The translations under genes and the position numbers were made by a program. A stretch of DNA of 5,971 nucleotides from an uncultured Lachnospiraceae bacterium. GTDB taxonomy: Bacteria > Bacillota > Clostridia > Lachnospirales > Lachnospiraceae. Below are positions 1-5,971 of this stretch, piece after piece (within the stretch, counting starts at the first letter, position 1; each line of letters begins with the position of its first letter). The stretch is from contig CACZRA010000049.1 in the NCBI GenBank assembly GCA_902783395.1, positions 1 to 5,971 on the forward strand, given 5' to 3'. Below the pieces are notes generated by a model. That model saw only the letters and a list, made by a program, of their open reading frames with translations. It was not told where the DNA came from and did no database searches.

Positions 1-139
1 AAACAGCAGGATCGGGACCTCAATATCCAAGATAGTGCTCCCGAAGGAAAAAAGCATATGATACCAGCAGAGAGATCACGATGATTACATCGGATCGCCG
101 TACATCCTCTGTATTTTGTTGATTAATAACCTCTCCCAA
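1..139 (-). CDS. Possible start of a membrane-protein gene, split between two frames and cut by the window edge
   Basis: From TTG at 139 a frame of 39 codons reads to TGA at 22-20. Its middle, DVIIVISLLVSYAFF (residues 17-31), looks like a membrane segment. A second frame, open to the window edge, has an ATG at 57 and reads MLFSFGSTILDIEVPILLF, also hydrophobic. The two frames would join into one continuous hydrophobic N-terminus if the T6 run at 53-48 (coding strand) were T5. Three readings are possible: a gene starting at ATG 57 with no visible ribosome binding site, a gene starting at TTG 139 broken by a one-base insertion, or a sequencing error in the homopolymer. A membrane partner for the ATPase would make sense here, but too little is visible to name a family, and it does not look like the start of FtsX. 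Confidence 0.3.
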
Positions 140-143
140 TTAT

Positions 144-148
144 CTCCT
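144..148 (-). promoter_or_regulatory. Shine-Dalgarno-like AGGAG downstream of the ATPase gene
   Basis: AGGAG on the minus strand lies eight bases past the ATPase stop codon and four bases before a TTG at 139-137. The spacing is a little short but usable. It suggests another gene starts here in the same transcript. Confidence 0.4.
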
Positions 149-155
149 GAATGTC

Positions 156-818
156 TTAAACTCTCTTCGCCATCAGGTCAAGATCTATCCTGCGGCAGGT
201 CGTGGCAAGACGGTCCGCCGTGGCGATATCATGCGTTGCCATGACCACGGTGGTCCCCTGCCTGTGAGCAATCTCAAGCAGCCTGAATATCTCCGCCGAA
301 GACTTTGGGTCAAGATTCCCCGTAGGCTCGTCAGCCAGCAGCACCGAAGGTGAATTTATCAGCGCTCTTGCCATGCATACCTTCTGCTTCTCACCTCCCG
401 AAAGCTCCTTCGGGTATCTTTTGTGAAGCCGGTCTATCCCCATAAGCTTCAGCATATTCGTGATCCTCTGCTCCGAATCCCTCATGGATCCGCCCGTAAC
501 AGACATCACGACCTCAAGGTTTCCGTATATCGTATAGTCTTCAAAGAGCCTGAAATCCTGGAACACAACCCCTATCCCCCTCCTGTAGGAGGGTATCTTT
601 GCCTTCGTGATCTTTGAAAGCTCCTTACCGTCGACTACGATCTCCCCCGAATCGGGGTCTGTCTCCTTCAGCAGCATCCTTATCAGAGTGCTCTTGCCGC
701 TCCCGCTCTTTCCCGTAACGAGTATGAACTCCCCTCTATCGATGTGCTCGGAAAAACCGTCAAAGACAGGCCCCTCAGCTTCATCATATGTTTTGCTGAC
801 ATTCTTAAGGTCGATCAT
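156..818 (-). CDS. FtsE-like ABC transporter ATP-binding protein
   Basis: A complete 220-residue cytoplasmic ATPase that would power or gate a separate membrane partner. It has an aromatic A-loop residue at Tyr11, Walker A GKSGSGKST at 36-44, Q-loop Gln87, ABC signature LSGGE at 139-143, Walker B VLLADEP at 159-165 with catalytic Glu164, a D-loop GNLDP at 167-171, and switch His196. The block IPSYRRGIGVVFQDFRLF (75-92) is close to the FtsE hallmark that follows Walker A, and TTVVMATHD at 189-197 also fits FtsE. All catalytic residues are present. The length is slightly below a typical FtsE (about 228), and the C-terminal tail diverges after residue 205. The ATG at 818 is chosen because it overlaps the stop of the giant gene and gives a normal N-terminus. 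No FtsX-like start directly follows, so this may be a specialised paralogue of the FtsE/LolD/MacB group rather than the housekeeping division ATPase. For that reason I give no symbol. Confidence 0.93.
   Translation of the reverse strand: MIDLKNVSKTYDEAEGPVFDGFSEHIDRGEFILVTGKSGSGKSTLIRMLLKETDPDSGEIVVDGKELSKITKAKIPSYRRGIGVVFQDFRLFEDYTIYGNLEVVMSVTGGSMRDSEQRITNMLKLMGIDRLHKRYPKELSGGEKQKVCMARALINSPSVLLADEPTGNLDPKSSAEIFRLLEIAHRQGTTVVMATHDIATADRLATTCRRIDLDLMAKRV
815..818 (-). promoter_or_regulatory. ATGA stop/start overlap coupling the giant gene to the ABC ATPase gene
   Basis: On the minus strand the ATG of the ATPase gene (818-816) shares two bases with the TGA of the giant gene (817-815). The sequence just upstream is A-rich because it encodes the poly-lysine tail, and it has no strong Shine-Dalgarno motif at normal distance. 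The ATPase is therefore probably translated by ribosomes finishing the giant protein (termination-reinitiation). This implies one transcript and linked expression. Confidence 0.8.
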
Positions 819-3800
819 TTCTTCTTTTTCTTGCTCTTACCTGCAAGATAGATATCCTCTTCATAATAATCCCTGACATCCGACAGACCTGATGCGGTGT
901 GGTTTACGTGGGCAACGACACCGTCCGTGATGGCTACCTTGTCCGGATCGTCGATCTCATCCTTGTCCTTTCTCGCAAAACCGTCGCGCTCAGAATAGCT
1001 GAGCCCCTCATATTTCTGCACGATCTCATCAAGCTCCTGCTTTGATCTCGGCTTTTCTATCCAGGTCATCTCTACAAGTCCGCCTGTATTTGACAGATAA
1101 TCCTCATAGGTATGCTCATCGCAGGAGCCGGGCTGTGCCGAATTGAGTGCCGTAAAGCCTGCCTCGTTCGCATTGACTATCACCTTGTAATGACCGTTTC
1201 TGAGCAGTGCCACAGGCTGCTGCTTTGACAGAGCCTCCCTCACCTTTTCCTTAAACACCACCGTCATATTGAACATGGCATTCTTTTCGGGGTTGATCCC
1301 ATCGTCATACCTGCACTTGTCTATATCCAGGACCGCATGCCTGACTGCAGTGTCCTCCCCGAGCTTCTCCCTGAAATAATCGGATATCGCAAAGAGATTT
1401 CCCTGATTGCTGTAAAGCCCTTCCTCCGGCTGGTTTCCGGTGGTAAAGAGCTTGATACCGTTGACAGCCTTATCGTAGTCCTCTTTCATTTCTCCCGGGA
1501 GCTGCTTCCTGAATACCGGCTTATAAGCCCTGACATCCTTCTGGGTCACGGTCATTTTGCCTGTATTGAAGTTGATAAGAGCCGAACCTGCCACGGACCA
1601 GCAGTCATTGCTGCGCTGCTGCGCCTCATACATATATCCGCCGAACACATCTCCCTTTTCCGCCTTCTTTTCATCTCTCTTCAGGCTTAAGTGATAGGAT
1701 CCGTTCTTAATGCTGCGCTTCTTGTGCGTCTTGATGATATAGGCGCTTTCGCCAAGCTTATTGGACAATAACCTCAGTGCCTCACTGTACTCATCATCCT
1801 TAAAGGACGGGATCGTATTCTTTTCGGTCAGAGATTTGAGCTCATTAGGACTGAGGGTCGTGATATCATGCATATCCTTCCAGTAATCCACGATCATCTG
1901 CCTGTACTCAAGGATCTTCTGCGCAGGCCACGCCTGCCTTCCCGGCTTCTGTGAGACCCAGAGCTTCTGGGATGACATATCCTGGGTACCGTATACTATG
2001 ATACCCTCGATTATCTCGTCGGCCTCCTTTGCGTCCTTTACCTTCTTACCGATGAGTTCATCAAGGAAAGGCATTGTGGCTTTGTGAAGAGCGATCTCAT
2101 CTTTGAGACTGTCTTCGGGCGCTCTCCTACGCTCCTCCTCTTTCTTCCTTTCCTCTTCCTCCTTCTTCTGCTTCTCAAGCTCTCTCTGCTTCTCAAGCTC
2201 TTTCTCTTTTTCAGTCTCCTCCTGCTCCTCTTCCATTTCGAGCTCTCCGAGTGCTTCCGCCAGGACACTGTCCTTCAGGCTTTCCGCTTCCTTCTGAAGC
2301 TCCTTCTCTTCTTCTGATTCCGGCTCATCGGGATCCTTTTTCTCCTCATTCTTTTCCATCTCAGTCCGGGCCTCATTAAGATGTATCGGCTTAGGCATCT
2401 CATGTTCCTCCGGATGATAGGTGCTGCTGTCAAAATGCTCATCCATAATGACATCATCCGTCTCATGGGTTTCGACATTAAGCCAGCTATTTTCTTCGTC
2501 ATTTTCCGGAGCGATCCTGAGCAGGAGTCTTCCGAGCTGCTCAGGAGAAGTCAGGCTGTTGTTGTATTCCTCATCGGTAATGTCTATGCCGTCACCCCGC
2601 GCTCTCTGCACAAGCTCCTTCACAAACGCCGCGTTCTTCTCACTTAATTTGGCTTTAGCGCCGTTATTGCCCTTTATGATCCTCATTCTGACATCATCAT
2701 AAAGGTTGTAGAGATCCTTTGCCCTCTTCTTTGCCATGTCTGCCTTGAGTGCAGCGCTTCCTTCGAGCCTGGAGTTTCCGTAGGTTCTGTATGCGCCTCT
2801 CTGGCCTGCGGACAGTCTGGCAAGGCCGTCCAAAAGATCGCCGTTTACCATATATACTTCGTTCAGCCTGCCCTGATTCCCCAAGGCTGTCTTAAGCTTG
2901 TCACTGCCCTTTTCCATAAGATTCAGGCCGTTGTTCCTGGTCTTTTCCACCCAGTTCTCATGGATTTCGTCATAATTATTCTTGGACGGAGACTGGAGCT
3001 GCTTTCCCTCGGAAAGCCCCAGTGCGGAAGCGTACTGCATAAGGAGTCCCAAAGGCTCCGTGTATCCGCCCTCGACCATCAGCTTCCTGAGTGTCCTTCT
3101 CTCCTCCGGAGTGAAAGAATCACCTTCGTAGAGATCCATGTAGGAGAGATAGAAATCTGAGAAAGCAAATAACGGGATCATCTTCTCGAAGAATTCACCG
3201 GCATGCTCCTTTATATACTCCGAGCTGTATTTCTCAAGCTCAAGGTTCAGGTCAAGGATGCGGTGTCCGATATCAAAGAGCACCTGCTGCATTTTCTCTT
3301 CATCTTCCGACAGGAAGTACTCATATGCCTGCCGGTTATAAAGATCCGCTTCCTCATACTCCGGCAGTACCTTACCGTTAGCATCCTTCTTTACAGGCTT
3401 CATGAGTCTCTTGAAGCTGCGGATATCCACAGACCTTCCTTTGGCCGAGAGCTTTTTATTCCACTCCGCGCTCTGCTCTGCGGTAAATATGTCGTCATAG
3501 GCGGCATAGGCCTTTTTGATCCCTAACCTTGCCTTGACATCCTGCTCACGCGTTTCATCGGAGTGGGCATATTTTTCATATACCTCATTATCCTCCTTCC
3601 GGTACTCCGCTCTTTCGATCTCCTCTTTGGTAAAGAGATTCCCGAGTCCGTTCTCCACCGCGAAGATAATGCTTTCAGACCTGAAATTGTAGTTCAGACT
3701 CTTAAGCTTCTCATGATCCGCACCGTCATTTATAAATTTCTTAAGGTCCTTAGTCCTTGATATCTTCCCGGTAACAGCGTCTATCCTGTCATCAAGCTCA

Positions 3801-5971
3801 TCATACTGCTTCTTAAGACGGGCTGCCTCCTTTGCCTTTGACTTATCCTTCTTTGCCTCTTCATAAAGTGCCCGGAGTTCCTTCCTTTCACCGAGAAGTC
3901 TGGACTTCTCCGACACAAAAGATGCCTCCAGTGAATGGATACGGTCAAGCTCATCCCCGAACTTCTTATTGATCTCGTCCTTTTTATCCATCTCGGCCTT
4001 ATAGCCTTCGGATGCCTTATAAAAGCCCTTGACAGCCTGATCCTTATAAACGGGAAACTTTTTTGTAGCCCACTCCTTCATGGTAAAGGTGATGACGGGA
4101 ACTTCCTTATCGGCGTAATAATCACTTCCGTCATCATTGGCGCCGAAGGCCCTGCGGTAGACCTCGCCGGCTTCGATAAGTTCATACAATGTACTGTTAT
4201 CGATCAGGTTCTTCCTGATATTCTGCCGTTCCTCCCGGGTGAAGGCATCGCTCTCAAAATACTCCATATTGCTGTTGTAAAGCGAGATGAAGCCCTCTGC
4301 CTTTTTAAGCTTGTTGAGATTTTCCCAGTATTCATCCTTGCTTGTGTCAAAGAACTTGTCCTTGTCAAGAAGATCTCCGTCAAGGGTGAATTCAGCCATC
4401 TCCACGCCCAGTCTGTGCAGCACCTTGTTCTTCTTATCTCCCCCGGCAGCATAGTTATCTATATCTATCTGGTTCTGCCAGTAGTTTGCGAGCGTATCCT
4501 GCGTGATAGAGCCGTTACTGTCCCTCTTAACGGTACGGAGCACCAGGGCAAGGGCGTCGGCTTCACTTTTATCGGCGAATTTCTTCCTGTCAAAATCACT
4601 TATCCGCTTATTTCTTTCCTCGCCTGCCTCCTGCAGCTTCAGCTTGAATTCCGCACCCTCTTTCCCCCAGGGATCACCGTATTTGTCCGCAGTCTTCTTG
4701 ATCGCCTGCATCTTCGTGTTCCTCTTTTCCTGCAGCTCCTGAAGGGCTCTCTCATAGTGAGTTTTGTACATATTTTCATAAGTCGAAGGATCATTTACGG
4801 CCTGCTCATGGAAATAAATGCATGAAATATAGTAGGATGCGTTTTCCGTCACGGATTCGAACTCATCAATAGACGGAGCCTTCGGAATACATCCGAATCC
4901 CATATGTTCTTTGTCATATCTGTCAAACGTGTCCTGGAGCTCGGGAGCTGCTCCGGTTTCCGATTGGGCAAAAGCCTGATATAACTGATCGGATTCTCTT
5001 ATTATCTTTTTGTTGTCTTTGAAAAGCACAAATACGGGATCCTTGCTTGTCCGCTCATAGTATTCGTAACGGGGCTTTACGCACTCTGACACCTTGCCGA
5101 TGGCTTTGAGCTTCACATACTCATCATCGGTAAGTTCCACGTTGTTATTCTTCAGTCTGTCAAGGAAATCCTTCATATCGGTTCCGATATGCGAAACCGT
5201 ATAATTCTCCCAGAACTCCTCCTTTTCGGTATCAAAGCTGTCATCATCCGACATTTTGACCAGATCCTCCGGCTTTAGGGCAAGCATCTTATTAAGAAGC
5301 GGACGGATACCCTTTTCGACCATGTTTTTCTTTACTTCCTCAGGAGTATCCTTTGTAGGCTCATATGAGCATGCTATCACGACCCAGTCATAGTCAGGCA
5401 TCTTGTTCATTGGATCATAGACACCGATGGAGGTCCTGTCCGGTACCTTCTTCAGATGGTTCTTTTCGGCAAACGCCTTAGCCTTCTCCTGGGCCTTCCT
5501 GAACCTCTCCTGCACGTAGCCCTGGCGGGCATCGAATTTCTCCTTCTTCTCCTTAGCCGTAGTCTTGGATTCTATCAGCTTGTCGAGGAAATACTCCTTG
5601 GGCATCTTCACATACTTAAGCCCGTCCCGAAGCTCTGCTTCAAGAAGGGATGCCTGCTCTTCTGCTTTCTTCTTCTTTTGGGGATCGGTCTCACTGCGGA
5701 GCCGTGCTATCTTTTCAGCGATAAAAAGGCGGTTCTTTGCAACTATAGTCTCCTCAACACAGTCTCCGACAGCCTTGAACCTGACTATATCCAGCATATC
5801 CTCATGGTTTTCCATCTGAAGGAATTTTCCGGTCTCCTTTGACACCTGCGGTATTTCACCGAGGGCAAAGCTTATGAATTCCCTGTAATGATCCGCATGC
5901 TTCAAGGTGAGTCTTATCTTTCTGTTCATGCGGACTATATCCCTCTGAAGCCTTTCCTTCTTGCCCCCCAC
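815..5971 (-). CDS. Giant modular protein with C-terminal papain-like cysteine peptidase domain (5' end not in window)
   Basis: At least 1718 residues are visible, ending at a TGA at 817-815. The frame is still open at the window edge. The edge codon is GTG, which may be a start or an internal valine, so I treat the gene as 5'-partial. Residues below are numbered from that codon. Coiled-coil-like, Lys/Glu-rich stretches lie at about 95-172, 400-465 and 645-745. Between and after them sit three diverged copies of a module at about 195-305, 474-610 and 852-985. A Glu/Lys/Arg-rich linker spans about 1205-1285, followed by a mixed region to about 1438. The peptidase domain covers about 1440-1640 with Gln1451, Cys1457-Trp1458, His1594 and Asn1610. 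The protein ends in a poly-lysine tail. I see no transmembrane segment, and no signal peptide can be judged without the true N-terminus. The peptidase fold is well supported by motif spacing. The substrate, location and role of the N-terminal array are unknown, and I do not recognise the full-length family. The stop overlaps the start of the downstream ABC ATPase gene. Confidence 0.9.
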   Translation of the reverse strand: MGGKKERLQRDIVRMNRKIRLTLKHADHYREFISFALGEIPQVSKETGKFLQMENHEDMLDIVRFKAVGDCVEETIVAKNRLFIAEKIARLRSETDPQKKKKAEEQASLLEAELRDGLKYVKMPKEYFLDKLIESKTTAKEKKEKFDARQGYVQERFRKAQEKAKAFAEKNHLKKVPDRTSIGVYDPMNKMPDYDWVVIACSYEPTKDTPEEVKKNMVEKGIRPLLNKMLALKPEDLVKMSDDDSFDTEKEEFWENYTVSHIGTDMKDFLDRLKNNNVELTDDEYVKLKAIGKVSECVKPRYEYYERTSKDPVFVLFKDNKKIIRESDQLYQAFAQSETGAAPELQDTFDRYDKEHMGFGCIPKAPSIDEFESVTENASYYISCIYFHEQAVNDPSTYENMYKTHYERALQELQEKRNTKMQAIKKTADKYGDPWGKEGAEFKLKLQEAGEERNKRISDFDRKKFADKSEADALALVLRTVKRDSNGSITQDTLANYWQNQIDIDNYAAGGDKKNKVLHRLGVEMAEFTLDGDLLDKDKFFDTSKDEYWENLNKLKKAEGFISLYNSNMEYFESDAFTREERQNIRKNLIDNSTLYELIEAGEVYRRAFGANDDGSDYYADKEVPVITFTMKEWATKKFPVYKDQAVKGFYKASEGYKAEMDKKDEINKKFGDELDRIHSLEASFVSEKSRLLGERKELRALYEEAKKDKSKAKEAARLKKQYDELDDRIDAVTGKISRTKDLKKFINDGADHEKLKSLNYNFRSESIIFAVENGLGNLFTKEEIERAEYRKEDNEVYEKYAHSDETREQDVKARLGIKKAYAAYDDIFTAEQSAEWNKKLSAKGRSVDIRSFKRLMKPVKKDANGKVLPEYEEADLYNRQAYEYFLSEDEEKMQQVLFDIGHRILDLNLELEKYSSEYIKEHAGEFFEKMIPLFAFSDFYLSYMDLYEGDSFTPEERRTLRKLMVEGGYTEPLGLLMQYASALGLSEGKQLQSPSKNNYDEIHENWVEKTRNNGLNLMEKGSDKLKTALGNQGRLNEVYMVNGDLLDGLARLSAGQRGAYRTYGNSRLEGSAALKADMAKKRAKDLYNLYDDVRMRIIKGNNGAKAKLSEKNAAFVKELVQRARGDGIDITDEEYNNSLTSPEQLGRLLLRIAPENDEENSWLNVETHETDDVIMDEHFDSSTYHPEEHEMPKPIHLNEARTEMEKNEEKKDPDEPESEEEKELQKEAESLKDSVLAEALGELEMEEEQEETEKEKELEKQRELEKQKKEEEERKKEEERRRAPEDSLKDEIALHKATMPFLDELIGKKVKDAKEADEIIEGIIVYGTQDMSSQKLWVSQKPGRQAWPAQKILEYRQMIVDYWKDMHDITTLSPNELKSLTEKNTIPSFKDDEYSEALRLLSNKLGESAYIIKTHKKRSIKNGSYHLSLKRDEKKAEKGDVFGGYMYEAQQRSNDCWSVAGSALINFNTGKMTVTQKDVRAYKPVFRKQLPGEMKEDYDKAVNGIKLFTTGNQPEEGLYSNQGNLFAISDYFREKLGEDTAVRHAVLDIDKCRYDDGINPEKNAMFNMTVVFKEKVREALSKQQPVALLRNGHYKVIVNANEAGFTALNSAQPGSCDEHTYEDYLSNTGGLVEMTWIEKPRSKQELDEIVQKYEGLSYSERDGFARKDKDEIDDPDKVAITDGVVAHVNHTASGLSDVRDYYEEDIYLAGKSKKKKK
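1052..1654 (-). other. Papain-like (clan CA) cysteine peptidase domain of the giant protein
   Basis: This segment encodes residues about 1440-1640. The core reads QQRSNDCWSVAG (1451-1462), with a glutamine six residues before a Cys-Trp pair. That matches papain, where Gln19 forms the oxyanion hole and Cys25-Trp26 the active site. A Gly-His-Tyr at 1593-1595 followed by a hydrophobic strand supplies the His. An Asn-Ser at 1610-1611 follows sixteen residues later, the same interval as papain His159 to Asn175. The codons were checked: TGC at 1603-1601, CAT at 1192-1190, AAT at 1144-1142. All four key residues are therefore present and the domain is predicted to be active. It could belong to a C39-like or C1/C70-like branch, which I cannot resolve by eye. 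The residues at about 1290-1438 just before it could be a propeptide, but nothing proves that. Confidence 0.82.
2117..2359 (-). other. Glu/Lys/Arg-rich linker, possible single alpha-helix (residues about 1205-1285)
   Basis: From about residue 1242 to 1283 the chain is almost entirely Glu, Lys, Arg and Gln in alternating acidic and basic blocks, with very few hydrophobic residues. This composition is typical of a rigid charged single alpha-helix or a long spacer rather than a packed domain. The coding strand is strongly purine-rich here. It separates the module array from the peptidase domain. The upstream part (1205-1240) is more acidic and contains prolines, so it is probably flexible. Confidence 0.6.
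2168..2203 (-). repeat. Two tandem 18-bp units inside the charged linker
   Basis: The plus-strand unit ctgcttctcaagctctct (2168-2185) is followed directly by a copy differing at one base (2186-2203). On the coding strand the pair encodes KELEKQ then RELEKQ, residues 1257-1268. The repeat is in frame, as expected from recent slippage or unequal exchange in a low-complexity segment. Confidence 0.8.
3017..3418 (-). repeat. Protein module copy C (residues about 852-985)
   Basis: The copy shows VKKDANG at 860-866, EFFEK at 926-930 in the place of the EYWEN of copy B, and EGDSFTPEERRTLRK at 949-963. The DNA of copies B and C is not obviously repeated, so the duplication is old. Weaker echoes of the Thr-x-Glu-Glu motif occur at residues 780-790 and 1131-1136, which may mark further eroded copies. 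Confidence 0.62.
3737..4039 (-). other. Coiled-coil-like segment (residues about 645-745)
   Basis: This is the longest of three coiled-coil-like stretches in the giant protein. It is rich in Lys, Glu, Asp, Ala and Leu, with hydrophobic residues recurring every three to four positions and almost no proline. Similar stretches lie at residues about 95-172 (5456-5689) and 400-465 (4577-4774). Each lies next to a module copy, so the N-terminal part alternates between rod-like and more compact pieces. The call rests on composition and spacing by eye, not on a computed coiled-coil score. Confidence 0.55.
4142..4552 (-). repeat. Protein module copy B (residues about 474-610)
   Basis: The copy begins near VKRDSNG (481-487), carries FDTSKDEYWEN (541-551), and has ESDAFTREERQNIRK at 573-587. 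The first motif matches copy C (VKKDANG, 860-866). The last matches EGDSFTPEERRTLRK of copy C at 9 of 15 positions. The matched landmarks are similarly spaced in both copies, which supports an ancestral duplication of about 120 residues over chance similarity of charged helices. Confidence 0.62.
5057..5389 (-). repeat. Protein module copy A (residues about 195-305)
   Basis: This is the first and most diverged copy of the internal module. It contains FDTEKEEFWEN at 246-256, matching FDTSKDEYWEN of copy B at 8 of 11 positions. A Leu-Thr-Asp-Asp-Glu-Tyr at 280-285 follows, taking the place of the Phe-Thr-x-Glu-Glu-Arg motif of copies B and C at nearly the same distance. Boundaries are approximate. 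Confidence 0.5.

Noticed and set aside
74..96. Imperfect inverted repeat GATC-A-CGATG-ATTA-CATCG-GATC downstream of the ATPase gene
   Set aside because: The 9-bp stem with one bulged base is not followed by a T-run at terminator distance and lies inside the possible next reading frame. It may be chance, so I do not call a terminator.
1052..1654. Reading the peptidase domain as NlpC/P60 or CHAP cell-wall hydrolase
   Set aside because: The Cys is preceded by Gln six residues upstream and followed by Trp, and the His-to-Asn interval is sixteen. This fits papain better than the NlpC/P60 or CHAP arrangement.
2038..2317. Several short Arg/Ser/Lys-rich or Leu/Phe/Ser-rich frames on both strands
   Set aside because: They arise from the purine-rich, low-complexity DNA encoding the Glu/Lys linker and look like no independent protein.
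3935..4825. Long plus-strand open frame of 296 codons opposite the giant gene, rich in Leu and Ile
   Set aside because: Its hydrophobic composition is what the complement of a Lys/Glu-rich gene gives. It lies wholly antisense to a continuous, repeat-containing coding frame, so it is a shadow.
5456..5842. Plus-strand 128-codon Leu-rich open frame opposite the 5' part of the giant gene
   Set aside because: It is antisense to charged helical coding sequence and no start site stands out. It is explained by composition.

Overview
The window holds one minus-strand gene cluster, read from position 5971 down towards position 1. The FtsE-type ATPase resembles Firmicutes FtsE closely, and the moderate GC content with many AAG/GAG codons suggests a low-to-mid-GC Firmicute, perhaps a gut or rumen Lachnospiraceae relative. 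That placement is inference from general impression only. There are no rRNA or tRNA genes, insertion sequences, CRISPR arrays or riboswitches that I can see.

Layout in transcription order. (1) Positions 5971-815 carry a giant open frame of at least 1718 residues, still open at the window edge. It is mostly charged, Lys/Glu-rich and apparently helical, with no transmembrane segment in the visible part. It has a long N-terminal array in which about three copies of a diverged ~120-residue module alternate with coiled-coil-like stretches. A Glu/Lys/Arg-rich linker follows, then a C-terminal papain-like cysteine peptidase domain with Gln1451, Cys1457, His1594 and Asn1610 spaced as in papain. (2) Its stop codon overlaps the start codon of an FtsE-like ABC ATPase (818-156) in an ATGA arrangement. 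(3) After the ATPase stop there are 155 bases. These carry a Shine-Dalgarno-like AGGAG and a hydrophobic reading frame that may be the start of a membrane protein, possibly split by a one-base slip in a T6 run.

The working idea is that the giant peptidase and the ATPase are made together and act together. FtsE-like ATPases normally pair with a membrane protein (FtsX) that controls cell-wall hydrolases built from coiled coils plus a cysteine-hydrolase domain (PcsB, CwlO). The local gene pair resembles that logic, but it has a papain-like rather than CHAP or NlpC/P60 catalytic domain, a much larger size, and no recognisable FtsX in view. This link is inference. The substrate and cellular location of the giant protein cannot be read from this window.
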